Part shown: piece after piece, positions 39,077-47,773 of the stretch
Position numbering within the stretch: the first letter of the stretch is position 1
How the letters are laid out: every line of letters starts with the position of its first letter
DNA from: Bacteroidales bacterium
Lineage (GTDB): Bacteria > Bacteroidota > Bacteroidia > Bacteroidales > UBA932
Direction: 5' to 3'
Assembly (NCBI GenBank): GCA_015060245.1
Contig: SUYU01000012.1
Location: forward strand, 21,378-85,377
DNA: 64,000 nucleotides
The notes under the pieces: model-generated
What the model was told of the DNA's origin: nothing
Database searches by the model: none
What the model saw: only the letters and a program-made list of their open reading frames with translations
Program-made: the position numbers and the translations under genes

Positions 39077-40060
39077 ATGAAAGCAATTATTACAGGGATT
39101 GAGGCGTTTTTGCCTGATTACATTCTTACCAACGAGGAGTTGTCTACAATGGTGGATACATCTGACGAGTGGATAATGAGCCGTGTCGGTATCAAGGAGA
39201 GAAGAATTCTGAAAGAGGACGGATTGGGTACTTCATATATGGGTGAGCAGGCTGTAAGGAAGTTGCTTGCAGCCACAAATACCAAGCCGGAGGAGATTGA
39301 ACTTCTCATTTGTGCTACAGTGAGTCCGGATATGCTCTTCCCTGCTACAGCAAATATCATTTCAGACAAATGCGGAATCCTTAATGCCTGGGGTTATGAT
39401 ATGAATGCAGGCTGTTGCGGATTCATCTTCAGTTTTGAGACTGTAAGAAGATTCATTGAGACTGGCAAGTACAAGAAAGCCATTCTTGTATGCGGAGAGA
39501 GAATGAGCGGTATGACCAATTATGAAGACAGAACCACATGTCCATTGTTTGGTGATGCTGCGGTTGCAATGCTTATTGAGCCTACGGAGGATGAGAATCT
39601 CGGCTTCCAGGATTCAATCATGCATGTTGACGGCATAGGCCGCCACTACCTCTACCAGACTGCAGGCGGTTCGCTTTATCCTCCGACTGAGGAGACTGTA
39701 AAGAACCGTCTTCACTTCATACACCAGGATGGCCAGCATGTATTCAAGTATGCGGTTTCGCGTATGGCTGATGTATCTGTTGAGATGATGGAGCGTCACA
39801 ACCTTACAGCAGATGATATTGCATATCTGATTCCTCATCAGGCAAATTTGCGTATCATTGATGCAACCGGCAGAAGAATGGGTCTTACTCCAGATAAAAT
39901 TCTTATTGACATCGAGAAGTTCGGAAATACAGCAGGAACATCAATCCCATTGGCATTGTGGGACTTCAAGAATAAGTTCAAGAAGGGAGATACACTTATT
40001 TTCTCTGCATTTGGTGCCGGATTTACATGGGGTTCAATCCTATATCGCTGGGCATATTAA
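39077..40060 (+). CDS. fabH: 3-oxoacyl-ACP synthase III
   Basis: 327 residues. The nucleophile is in MNAGCCGF near residue 112, with His in IPHQANLRIID near 255 and Asn in FGNTAGTS near 285, completing the Cys-His-Asn triad. It starts fatty acid synthesis by condensing an acyl-CoA with malonyl-ACP. The branched-chain preference common in Bacteroidetes cannot be read from the sequence. The 33-base gap to plsX contains a TGTCGGGA octamer. Confidence 0.94.
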   Translation: MKAIITGIEAFLPDYILTNEELSTMVDTSDEWIMSRVGIKERRILKEDGLGTSYMGEQAVRKLLAATNTKPEEIELLICATVSPDMLFPATANIISDKCGILNAWGYDMNAGCCGFIFSFETVRRFIETGKYKKAILVCGERMSGMTNYEDRTTCPLFGDAAVAMLIEPTEDENLGFQDSIMHVDGIGRHYLYQTAGGSLYPPTEETVKNRLHFIHQDGQHVFKYAVSRMADVSVEMMERHNLTADDIAYLIPHQANLRIIDATGRRMGLTPDKILIDIEKFGNTAGTSIPLALWDFKNKFKKGDTLIFSAFGAGFTWGSILYRWAY

Positions 40061-40129
40061 ATAAGATGGTGTCCAAAAGTTGGATAACTCAATAAAATTT
40101 TATACATTTGCATCCCCTTGTGGAGCAAT

Positions 40130-40201
40130 GGCCCTATAGTTCAAGGGATAGAACGAAAGTTTCCTAAACTTTAAATACAGGTTCGAGTCCTGTTGGGGCT
40201 A
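40130..40201 (+). tRNA. tRNA-Arg (anticodon CCT), integration target
   Basis: Acceptor GGCCCTA pairs with TGGGGCT, the anticodon loop TTCCTAA gives CCT, and the T-arm is CAGG TTCGAGT CCTG. CCA is not encoded. The gene is intact, and a recombinase remnant on the opposite strand runs into its 3' half, marking it as the attachment site of a former mobile element. Confidence 0.88.
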
Positions 40202-40650
40202 CTAAAGAGGACAAATCGCAAGATTCGTCCTTTTTTTGTGTGTTTTCATTTTTATAAGTATTTGATACACTGAATATTAAATCAAAGAACAAATTTCCAA
40301 ACTCGGTTAGATAAGCCCTATTTTCCTTATCCCATTTTACTCCATTAGGAAAGACCATTTTTTGTATCTTTTGACTGACTTCAAAGTCGCCCATATTCCA
40401 ATAACTACTTAAATTACAAGCAATTCTGATTGCATCCTCAATGTAAGACGCAAGGTTCGAAAGGTTCACAGAGATTTTTTCCAACTCTGCCTCCGTAGAG
40501 CGTTTTTCAGCCTCCAAATCGGCGATGGCACTGCTGTACGCATCTTCGTCCACTTTACCTATTGCGAAGTTCTTTTTAGCCGTTTTAATATAGGTATTGA
40601 TAGTTGCCAAATGCTTCTTTACTGCATTGATGTCATCTTCCTGTGGAGTA
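40164..40650 (-). pseudogene. Serine site-specific recombinase, C-terminal remnant
   Basis: About 160 residues of the coiled-coil and C-terminal part remain: TAKKNFAIGKVDEDAYSSAI, LEAEKRSTEAELEKISVNL and IQKMVFPNGVKWD resemble the C-termini of large serine recombinases of Bacteroidetes elements. The catalytic N-terminal domain and zinc region are gone. The upstream codons on this strand are only the complement of the XRE gene. The last residues (PTGLEPVFKV) and the stop codon are read from inside the tRNA-Arg gene, as happens when an integrase gene abuts its attachment site. It should be inactive. Confidence 0.72.
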
Positions 40651-40651
40651 G

Positions 40652-40926
40652 TTGAATTAGCCCACCAGCGAGGGCTAACGATGTCGGACATTGCCAAAAA
40701 GGTCGGCATCAGCCGTGTGAACTTATCGAATAGCCTCAACGGGAATCCAACCCTCTCTCGACTTACCGAGGTGGCGGAGATATTGGGCGTTGAGGTTTCG
40801 GAACTATTCAAGCCCACCTCGACCCAAAAGGTTGTGAGCGGTTATTTGGAGTGTGATGGTCGCATCGTGAAGGTCGATAGCCTCGATGCGGTTAAGCGTT
40901 TTGTTGCCGAGGTTGAAGCAAAATAA
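40652..40926 (+). pseudogene. Truncated XRE-family regulator
   Basis: The helix-turn-helix is recognisable (RGLTMSDIAKKVGISRVNLSNSLNGNPTLSRLTE) followed by VAEILGVEVSELF and a short C-terminal beta domain (GYLECDGRIVKVDSLDAVKRF). The usual first dozen residues are missing: the reading frame continues upstream only into the complement of the recombinase remnant. ATG at 40681 could still initiate a shortened protein. Such small regulators are common in Bacteroidetes chromosomes and mobile elements. Confidence 0.6.
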
Positions 40927-40972
40927 CAAGGGGTACCAGTATTGGGTACCCCTTATTTGGTAGATGATACTT

Positions 40973-42076
40973 CTACGCCTGCTTTTTATAGGTAAGGGCG
41001 GCGAGGGTGTTGAAGATGATGGCGAAGATGCCTAGGGCTGCGTAGTTTGTCCACAGTTCGGCAATGGTGGTTCCCTTCAAATATACCGAGCGCAGAATCT
41101 CTACATAGTACCGTGGCGGCAATATGAGCGTGAAGCGTTGCGCCCACACAGGCATTGAATCAATAGGCGTAAGCAGTCCACTCATCAACATAAAGGTCAT
41201 AATAAAGAAGAACATAACAAACATTGTCTGTTGCATTGTCTCCGAGAAATTGGCGATGGTCAGGCTGAAGCCCGAAATCGTAAGGATAAAGAGCAACGCT
41301 CCGAAATATATTGCTCCGATAGAGCCTACGGGTGCAAGGCCATAGACCAATCGAGCCACAAGCATCGCCACTGTCACGACAAACAATCCTATAATCCAAT
41401 ACGGCACAAGTTTCGAGAGGATAAACATAAAACGTGAGATAGGCGTTACATTTATCTGCTCAATAGTACCGCTCTCCTTCTCGCCCACGATACTCAACGC
41501 TGGCAGGAAACCGCAAATCAAGATAAAGAGAATAATCATCAGCGCGGGAATCATATAGTGGCGGTAGTTGAGCGTGGGGTTATAGCGATTCTCAATAGTT
41601 ACCAACTCCGACAACTTCGCAGGGCTCTTCTCGCCACGCAGTTCGGCCAAGGTGCGGGCTATGGTCTGCACGACATACTGCATTCCCATACCTCCCTTTG
41701 TAGCATTTACTGCATTGGCGGTTATGCTGATGCGCTCGGGTGTGGCAACAGTCATATCGCGCTCAAAGTTGTCGGGTATCTGCACAATAACATCCACCGC
41801 ACCCTGCTCCAAAGCATCAATAGCAAGCGGATACTCCGAGGTCGTCTGCGCCAATGTAAGATACTCCGATGCTTCGATATGAGAGGCGATACGGCGCGAG
41901 GTTGTCGAGCGGTCGAGGTCAACAACCGCAACATTGACATTGCGGACATCCATAGTCATAATGAGCGGCATAAGCAACATCACAAGTATCGGGAAGGCGA
42001 TGATTAGTCGCGGCAGAAACGAGTTGCGACGTATCTGCAAAAATTCCTTCTGAACAAGTACGATAAATGTTCTCAT
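40973..42076 (-). CDS. ABC-2 type permease of multidrug efflux system
   Basis: 367 residues. One N-terminal membrane segment (about 20-43), a long periplasmic domain (45-175; NVAVVDLDRSTTSRRIASHIEASEYL), then five membrane helices, with the family motif VVGEKESGTIEQINVTP near 205. This is the YhhJ/YbhR type of ABC-2 permease with a large exported loop. It ends a seven-gene operon and lies two bases after the sister permease. It should act with that permease, two ATPases, the membrane fusion protein and the TolC-like channel. Confidence 0.85.
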   Translation of the reverse strand: MRTFIVLVQKEFLQIRRNSFLPRLIIAFPILVMLLMPLIMTMDVRNVNVAVVDLDRSTTSRRIASHIEASEYLTLAQTTSEYPLAIDALEQGAVDVIVQIPDNFERDMTVATPERISITANAVNATKGGMGMQYVVQTIARTLAELRGEKSPAKLSELVTIENRYNPTLNYRHYMIPALMIILFILICGFLPALSIVGEKESGTIEQINVTPISRFMFILSKLVPYWIIGLFVVTVAMLVARLVYGLAPVGSIGAIYFGALLFILTISGFSLTIANFSETMQQTMFVMFFFIMTFMLMSGLLTPIDSMPVWAQRFTLILPPRYYVEILRSVYLKGTTIAELWTNYAALGIFAIIFNTLAALTYKKQA

Positions 42077-42078
42077 AA

Positions 42079-43173
42079 TTACTCCAACTTATCGTTAAAC
42101 TTTTTGAGTGATACGCCGAGAATAACTACCGTCATACTGAGCAGAATCACGCAATTCTTCCATACAGCCACAAGCGGCAGGCCCTGAATCATCATCTTGC
42201 GCACCGCATCGATATACCACCTCGCAGGTACAATGTTTGACACCACCTGGAAAAATTTGGGCAGATTTTCAATCGGGAACAGCATACCCGACAGCATCAG
42301 GATAGGCATCATCATAACCATTGCCGAGATTAGCAGTGCTGCCATCTGCGTGGTGGCGATGGTCGAGACCAAAAGTCCGAGCGAGAGCGATAGCATAAGG
42401 TAGAGCAACGACAGCGAGAAGATACCCCCGACACCGCCCGTCATCGGCACTTCGAGGAGGTATCGTGCCAAAAGCAGTATAGTCACAAGCACGATACACG
42501 ATATGGCGAAGTAGGGTATCATCTTGGCAAAGATAATCTTCACGGGACGCACGGGCGAAACCAGAAGCACCTCCATCGTGCCAACCTCCTTCTCGCGGAC
42601 AATCGACACCGAGGTCATCATCGCACAGACCAATATAAAGATAAGACCCATAATGCCTGGCACAAAGTTATATGCCGACTTCATCTGTGGGTTGAACAAC
42701 ATTCGTGTTTCGAACATCGCCTGCTGCGATGCCGAGCCGAGCAACACACCCTGCAAATATGCCGTTGCCGAGCCTGCTGTATTGACATTCGAGGCATCGA
42801 CAATGAGTTGTATAATAGGTTTTGTATCAATGCCTTGTGCCACTTGCTCTGCCCGCCTATCGTAGTCCGAAGCAAAGACCACTACGGCACCTACCTTGCC
42901 CGAACGAAGATAACTATCTACCTCATCTTGCGAGATATAACCCTTAAAGGTAAAGTATTCGTTCTGCGAGAGTCGCTCAACGGCATCACGCACTCCATCG
43001 GTGCGCTCTGAGGCAACAACCGCCACATTAATATTATTGACCTCGGTGGAGATGGCAAAGCCGAACAAGGTCATCAGCATAACGGGGATAAGCATCACGA
43101 CCAACATCGTACGCTTATCGCGGAGTATATGCAACGACTCCTTTTTTACGAATGAGCCAAAGTTCTGTTTCAT
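42079..43173 (-). CDS. ABC-2 type permease, paralogue
   Basis: 364 residues with the same plan as its neighbour: helix at about 20-45, periplasmic loop (NINVAVVASERTDGVRDAVERLS), then helices with the IVREKEVGTMEVLLVSPVRP motif near 195. The two permeases probably form a heterodimer. Three bases separate it from the ATPase gene upstream. Confidence 0.86.
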   Translation of the reverse strand: MKQNFGSFVKKESLHILRDKRTMLVVMLIPVMLMTLFGFAISTEVNNINVAVVASERTDGVRDAVERLSQNEYFTFKGYISQDEVDSYLRSGKVGAVVVFASDYDRRAEQVAQGIDTKPIIQLIVDASNVNTAGSATAYLQGVLLGSASQQAMFETRMLFNPQMKSAYNFVPGIMGLIFILVCAMMTSVSIVREKEVGTMEVLLVSPVRPVKIIFAKMIPYFAISCIVLVTILLLARYLLEVPMTGGVGGIFSLSLLYLMLSLSLGLLVSTIATTQMAALLISAMVMMMPILMLSGMLFPIENLPKFFQVVSNIVPARWYIDAVRKMMIQGLPLVAVWKNCVILLSMTVVILGVSLKKFNDKLE

Positions 43174-43176
43174 AAC

Positions 43177-43917
43177 TTACTCTCCTCTCTGTGCGCCACG
43201 AGCCAGCGTGCGGAACACCTCGTCCATCGACTCTGCGGCAAATTGTTGTTTCAGGCGGGCAGGGGTATCGAGTGCCCGCACCTCGCCATCGACCATAATC
43301 GAAACGCGCGAGCAGTACTCTGCCTCGTCCATATAGTGTGTGGTGACGAAGATGGTCGTACCACCCTCGGCAGCCTCATATATCATCTCCCAAAACTGAC
43401 GGCGTGTCACGGGGTCAACGCCACCCGTCGGCTCGTCCAAAAAGACCACCTCGGGGCGGTGAATTGTGGCAATGGCAAACGACAACTTTTGTTTCCAACC
43501 AAGTGGCAGAGAGCCAACTAAGGTGTTGCGCTCCGACGAGAAGTTGAGTCGGTCGAGCAACTCCGCGGCACGCTCCTCGGTTTGGGTTTTGGATAAACCG
43601 TATATACCCGCAAACAGACGCATATTCTCCCACACCGTAAGGTCGTTGTAGAGCGAAAAACGCTGACTCATATAGCCGATATGGCGTTTAATCTGCTCAC
43701 CCTCGTGCATCACATCGTAGCCCGCAACGGTGCCACTGCCCGATGTCGGAAAACTCAAGCCGCAGAGCATACGCATAGCGGTCGTTTTGCCTGCTCCGTT
43801 TGCTCCGAGGAAACCGAAAATCTCGCCTCGGCGCACATCAAACGAGATGCGGTCAACGGCGGTAAAGTTGCCAAAGCGCTTGGTTAGGTCGCGTACCGAA
43901 ATTACTATATCATTCAT
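43177..43917 (-). CDS. ABC transporter ATPase of efflux system (second)
   Basis: 246 residues. Walker A GANGAGKTT (about 36-44), Q-loop MSQRFSLYNDLTV, Walker B VVFLDEPTGGVDP, and H-loop TTHYMDEAE. The signature sequence is SLPLGWKQKLS instead of LSGGQ, a deviation known in this subfamily. It overlaps the preceding ATPase gene by four bases, so the two are translated together. Confidence 0.88.
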   Translation of the reverse strand: MNDIVISVRDLTKRFGNFTAVDRISFDVRRGEIFGFLGANGAGKTTAMRMLCGLSFPTSGSGTVAGYDVMHEGEQIKRHIGYMSQRFSLYNDLTVWENMRLFAGIYGLSKTQTEERAAELLDRLNFSSERNTLVGSLPLGWKQKLSFAIATIHRPEVVFLDEPTGGVDPVTRRQFWEMIYEAAEGGTTIFVTTHYMDEAEYCSRVSIMVDGEVRALDTPARLKQQFAAESMDEVFRTLARGAQRGE

Positions 43918-44813
43918 CGTTTCATCAGTTTAATAAACATATCCTCGATTGTCGGCTCGGCACTCGCAATCTCCAAGCCCTCAACGTCGGCAAGTGCCGC
44001 CTTAAATCTCTTCTCGTCAAAGCCTTCTGCGGCAACCAAATGGTGCTTTTCGCCAAAGGGATAACAATCCTCAACGCCCTCCACTCGGCGTGCCCGCTCC
44101 AGCAGGGCAAACATATTCTTGGCGCTAATGCCGTAGAGAGGTTTATCAAAACCCTGCACAATGCCTGTGGGCGTGTCGATACTCAAAATATGTCCCTCAT
44201 TGCAGAGGGCTACGCGGTCGCAACGGCTCGCCTCGTCCATATAGGGAGTCGAAACGAGAATCGTAATCCCTCGTTCCTTCAATCCCGCAAGCATATCCCA
44301 AAACTCACTACGCGACACAGCGTCAACGCCCGTTGTCGGCTCGTCCAAAAACAATACGCTTGGGCGATGAATCAAGGCACACGAGAGGGCAAGTTTCTGC
44401 TTCATACCGCCCGAGAGTTTGCCAGCACGGCGAGTGCGGAATGGCTCTATCTGCTTATAGATAGGCGCAATAAGATCATACGACTCTTCGACAGTAACGC
44501 CAAACAGGGCCGCAAAGAATTGCAGATTCTCCTCGACCGACAAATCGGGATATAGCGAGAAACGACCAGGCATATAGCCTACACGCTTTCGGATGGCAAG
44601 GTAATCTCTCTTTATATCGCATCCATCGACCGTGGCACTGCCCTCATCGGGATTAATGAGCGTGGTGAGTAGGCGAAACAGCGTGGTCTTACCTGCCCCG
44701 TCAGGACCGATAAGTCCGAACAATTCGCCTCGCTCGACCGAGAACGACACACCATTGAGTGCCCGCACCTTGCCGTAACTCTTGGAGAGGTTATGTACAT
44801 CAATAACACCCAT
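43914..44813 (-). CDS. ABC transporter ATPase of efflux system (first)
   Basis: 299 residues. Walker A GPDGAGKTT, signature KLSGGMKQKLALS and Walker B SVLFLDEPTTGVDAVSR are all canonical. The last 70 residues form an extra domain after VQGFDKPLYG, shared with YhiH/YbhF-like ATPases. It powers the pump with the second ATPase. One base separates it from the fusion-protein gene. Confidence 0.88.
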   Translation of the reverse strand: MGVIDVHNLSKSYGKVRALNGVSFSVERGELFGLIGPDGAGKTTLFRLLTTLINPDEGSATVDGCDIKRDYLAIRKRVGYMPGRFSLYPDLSVEENLQFFAALFGVTVEESYDLIAPIYKQIEPFRTRRAGKLSGGMKQKLALSCALIHRPSVLFLDEPTTGVDAVSRSEFWDMLAGLKERGITILVSTPYMDEASRCDRVALCNEGHILSIDTPTGIVQGFDKPLYGISAKNMFALLERARRVEGVEDCYPFGEKHHLVAAEGFDEKRFKAALADVEGLEIASAEPTIEDMFIKLMKR

Positions 44814-44814
44814 A

Positions 44815-45699
44815 CTACAAAACCACTTCGCCCGCCAAGCCTATTTTCAATCGGCCATCATTCTCAACGGCAATCTTCACGGCATAGACTAAATTGGCAC
44901 GAGAATCCTTTGTCTGAATTGTTTTGGGCGTGAACTCACTCTCCGACGAAATCCACGCAACGCGACCTGTGTAGTCATATCGCTCCTCACCGCCAAAGTC
45001 GGCAACGACCTTCACCTCATCGCCTAATTTAATATTGGCAAGTTGGTCGGAGGTAAAGTAGGCTCGCAGATAGATATTTTTAAGGTCGGCAATCTTCATC
45101 AGAGGCTTACCCACCGATGCCAACTCGCCAGCCTCGGCATACTTAACCAATACGGTACCACCGACGGGCGAAAGGATACGGCACTTTGAGATGCGGTCTT
45201 CAAGGGCGGCAATCTGCGCCTCCAAAGCCACGGAGTTGTCGTTGATGGTAGAGGTATTTTTGCTCAACGTTGAGAGCGTGGCCTCCAACTGCCCCTCCAG
45301 TATTTTTATCTGCGCCTCGATGTCGTCTTTCTGCTTCTGTGTAGCCGCGCCATCACTGAGCATATTTTCCACGCGACGAAGTTCGCTCTTCTGCTTTACG
45401 ATCTGCTCACGCAACGAGGCCACCTGCTTCTTCACATCGGGGCGAGAGGTGAGCAATGCCGACTGCTGAGCCACAAGTTGCTTGCGCTGTAAGTGTAACT
45501 GCACGCTGTCAATCGCACCAACCATCTGGTTAGCCTCTACAGCCATACCCTCCTCAACCTCAAAATTGAGAATTCGACCCGTAGCCTCCGACGATACAAC
45601 TACCTCGGTTGCCTCAAACGTGCCCTGTGCATCAAACTCAGCCTCGGTGCCGCACGATGCGGCGAGCACCACTGCGGCAATATATACAATTCGTTTCAT
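44815..45699 (-). CDS. HlyD-family membrane fusion protein
   Basis: 294 residues with a lipobox-like signal (AVVLAASCG, Cys16). Lipoyl-like half-motifs (ATGRILNFEVEEGMAVEANQMVGAID, and SPVGGTVLVKYAEAGELASVGKPLMKI) flank a coiled-coil hairpin (about 75-165). A beta-barrel with LKNIYLRAYFTSDQLANIKLGDEV follows. It connects the inner-membrane ABC pump with the TolC channel in the periplasm. Confidence 0.9.
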   Translation of the reverse strand: MKRIVYIAAVVLAASCGTEAEFDAQGTFEATEVVVSSEATGRILNFEVEEGMAVEANQMVGAIDSVQLHLQRKQLVAQQSALLTSRPDVKKQVASLREQIVKQKSELRRVENMLSDGAATQKQKDDIEAQIKILEGQLEATLSTLSKNTSTINDNSVALEAQIAALEDRISKCRILSPVGGTVLVKYAEAGELASVGKPLMKIADLKNIYLRAYFTSDQLANIKLGDEVKVVADFGGEERYDYTGRVAWISSESEFTPKTIQTKDSRANLVYAVKIAVENDGRLKIGLAGEVVL

Positions 45700-45702
45700 A
45701 TC

Positions 45703-46980
45703 TTATTGATTTAATGTTGTTTTAAGTCTGTAAATTGCCTGCAAAAGTTCTATTTCGTGAGTGCTGCGTGCAAGTGCAGCCGCCGTCTCATCGGAAATTT
45801 TTCGCAATAGGTCGGTGGCGTCAATCACCCCATTTTTCAATTGCGACTCTGCCGCCATACGCACCCTGCGGCGCAACTCCACGATACGTGAATCATCCGT
45901 GATGGCTTGACGCAGGCGGGCAATCTCGCCATCATCCTGCGTAGTCTGCATTTGGGTATTGAAGAGGAATACATCACGTTGTACGGCAATCTGCTTTTGG
46001 GCTGCATTTAGTTTTTCGAGATTGTTGCGTTTGGTGTAGAACGCGCCGATATTCCACGACATACGCACGCCGACAATGGCATTGGGTGTCCACGCAGAGG
46101 ATACCATACTCTTAAACATATCCAACCCTGGATAGCCGTAGTAGCCTTGTGCAAATGCCGAGAAGCGAGGCATCAGCGAAGCATTAACCGCCTTGCGCTG
46201 TGCTGCCAACTTATCCACCTGCGCTTCGAATAGAGCCAATTCGGGACGTGCCGAGGTGCGAGATTGGAGTTGCTGCATTGCGGGGCGTTCCAGATTCTCT
46301 GCCGCGAGCGGTTGGCCTATAAATATCTCCAACATACGGCGGTAACTTGCACGCGACGACTCCACCTGACCGAGCGTCTGTCGAGCAGAGAGCAACTCCG
46401 CCTCCACCGCATCGACATCAGCCTGCATAGCAACACCATTTTTATAATATGTTTGCAGACGGTCCAGATTGCTCTCCAACACGGCAATCAGCGCCTCGGT
46501 CTGCGCCTTACGCTCATCGAGCAACAAAATTCCAAAATACAAGTTATCCACCCTAGACTGCAAGTCGTAGAGCGACACATCAACACGATTGCGCTGCTCC
46601 TCGGCCTCCGCCTCGGCTATGGCTTTGGTTGCCTTCGTCTGACCACCGTCCCAAATATTCTGTGACACATCGAGCGCCACCTTATATTGGTCACGACTGA
46701 TGCCTGCCATCTCAATCCCGTTGGCCTGCAAAATCGTGTTGAAGGCCTCGGGGTAAGTGGGTGTGGCAGATTGATATGTAGCCTGCCCCGACAATGTAAC
46801 CTGCGGAATCCACGCACGAGAGGCATTCGAAAGGTTGTACTGCTCGGTCTGCGAAATTAGGTCGTACTGCCTGATTTCGGGGTAGTTCTCCCGAGCCAGA
46901 CGGCGACACTCCTCTAGAGACTGACCACTCGAAGCAACGGCACAAACCACGGCAAATAGTGTTAGAAAAAACTGTTTCAT
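45703..46980 (-). CDS. TolC-family outer-membrane channel
   Basis: 425 residues with a signal peptide ending near VASSGQS. The two internal repeats of the family are seen: long helices with SLEECRRLARENYPEIRQYDL at the start and AARP-type ARPELALFEAQVDKLAAQRKAV near 255, and paired strands (TLSGQATYQSATP; RFSAFAQGYYGYPG). It forms the exit duct of the pump. Four bases separate it from tetR and from the fusion gene. Confidence 0.88.
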   Translation of the reverse strand: MKQFFLTLFAVVCAVASSGQSLEECRRLARENYPEIRQYDLISQTEQYNLSNASRAWIPQVTLSGQATYQSATPTYPEAFNTILQANGIEMAGISRDQYKVALDVSQNIWDGGQTKATKAIAEAEAEEQRNRVDVSLYDLQSRVDNLYFGILLLDERKAQTEALIAVLESNLDRLQTYYKNGVAMQADVDAVEAELLSARQTLGQVESSRASYRRMLEIFIGQPLAAENLERPAMQQLQSRTSARPELALFEAQVDKLAAQRKAVNASLMPRFSAFAQGYYGYPGLDMFKSMVSSAWTPNAIVGVRMSWNIGAFYTKRNNLEKLNAAQKQIAVQRDVFLFNTQMQTTQDDGEIARLRQAITDDSRIVELRRRVRMAAESQLKNGVIDATDLLRKISDETAAALARSTHEIELLQAIYRLKTTLNQ

Positions 46981-46983
46981 ATC

Positions 46984-47610
46984 TTACTGTTTTTTGATTC
47001 TTCTCAATATGGTTTCGATATTCTCGGCCTTGCGAGCCGCCAAAAATTGCTCACGGTTGGCCATCAGTTCACCCATAATAGGCTCCATAAATGGATAGGC
47101 TACAAACGTGAAGATATTGAGCGACATAATACTGATAAACAACATCTTAACATCGACCCGCTCAATTTCGCCACGCTCGGCCGCACAGTCAACTTCGGCT
47201 TGCAGACCATTATATACACTATTCACGACAAAGCCCGCACGTTTATACAGCACCTCATACCGCTCGGGACGCGAAACAATTTCGTTGATGACGAAACGAG
47301 GCAAAAGCGGATTGGCAGCAATAAAATCAAAGTGAGCCGCAATACCCCCCTTGATACGCTCGACGATAGGCAACGACGGGTCGCCTAAAATTGTGAACAT
47401 GGAGTGAGACATCGTAGCGAACTTCTCATCTACGATGCGCTCAAAAAGTTGCTCCTTGGTGCGGAAGTAGTAGTGTAGCATTGCGTGTGTTACGCCCGCT
47501 GCCTGCGCTATCGAGGTCGTACGTGCACCATCGTAACCCTTGGTTAAAAACTCCTGCTCCGCCGCTGCAAGTATCTGTTGCTCTTTACTCTGCTTCTCTT
47601 GATTATCCAT
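46984..47610 (-). CDS. TetR/AcrR-family repressor of the efflux operon
   Basis: 208 residues. The helix-turn-helix RTTSIAQAAGVTHAMLHYYFRTKEQLFERI (about 25-54) is typical. The ligand domain ends KNIETILRRIKKQ-like. It is the first gene of the operon and sits directly behind an 18-bp palindrome that overlaps the predicted transcription start, so autorepression relieved by a pump substrate is likely. Confidence 0.88.
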   Translation of the reverse strand: MDNQEKQSKEQQILAAAEQEFLTKGYDGARTTSIAQAAGVTHAMLHYYFRTKEQLFERIVDEKFATMSHSMFTILGDPSLPIVERIKGGIAAHFDFIAANPLLPRFVINEIVSRPERYEVLYKRAGFVVNSVYNGLQAEVDCAAERGEIERVDVKMLFISIMSLNIFTFVAYPFMEPIMGELMANREQFLAARKAENIETILRRIKKQ

Positions 47611-47634
47611 ATATTTTACAATTCAACAACACTG

Positions 47635-47652
47635 TTTAACAATTTTGTTAAA
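47635..47652. promoter_or_regulatory. Palindromic operator at the efflux operon promoter
   Basis: TTTAACA-ATTT-TGTTAAA, perfect half-sites. It begins two bases inside the -7 element (47654-47661) and covers the expected transcription start, where a TetR repressor would block initiation. Confidence 0.6.
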
Positions 47653-47653
47653 A

Positions 47654-47661
47654 CAAAGGTA
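47654..47661 (-). promoter_or_regulatory. -7 element of the efflux operon
   Basis: TACCTTTG on the minus strand, 44 bases before the tetR start codon. Confidence 0.5.
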
Positions 47662-47705
47662 TGTAAAATATTCTATTTCCCAAAAAATCCTTTGAATAAT
47701 CCGAA

Positions 47706-47746
47706 TACAAAAAACGGCAGTCGCAATTAAGTGGCTGCCGATTTTT
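47706..47746. terminator. Bidirectional intrinsic terminator
   Basis: CGGCAG pairs with CTGCCG, extended by a G-U and AT pairs, with A-runs on one side and T-runs on the other. On the minus strand it would end the transcript of the 91-aa gene and the GNAT-helicase operon. Confidence 0.7.
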
Positions 47747-47773
47747 CTGAATACACTCGTAGGTTGAATACAC

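Larger units (their letters stand above)
40202..47700. mobile_element. Acquired island: recombinase relic plus efflux operon
   Basis: The segment begins at the 3' end of tRNA-Arg with a recombinase relic, and its genes are richer in G and C (many CGC, GCC, CTC codons) than those on either side. It contains no TGTCGGGA octamer, which recurs elsewhere in the window. I could not find a second copy of the tRNA 3' end marking the right boundary, so the limit near 47700 is an estimate from the last efflux gene. Confidence 0.55.

Noticed and set aside
47640..47760. Second copy of the tRNA-Arg 3' end as right boundary of the island
   Set aside because: I looked for the tRNA tail (TTCGAGTCCTGTTGGGGCT) near the end of the efflux operon and found none, so no att repeat is claimed.
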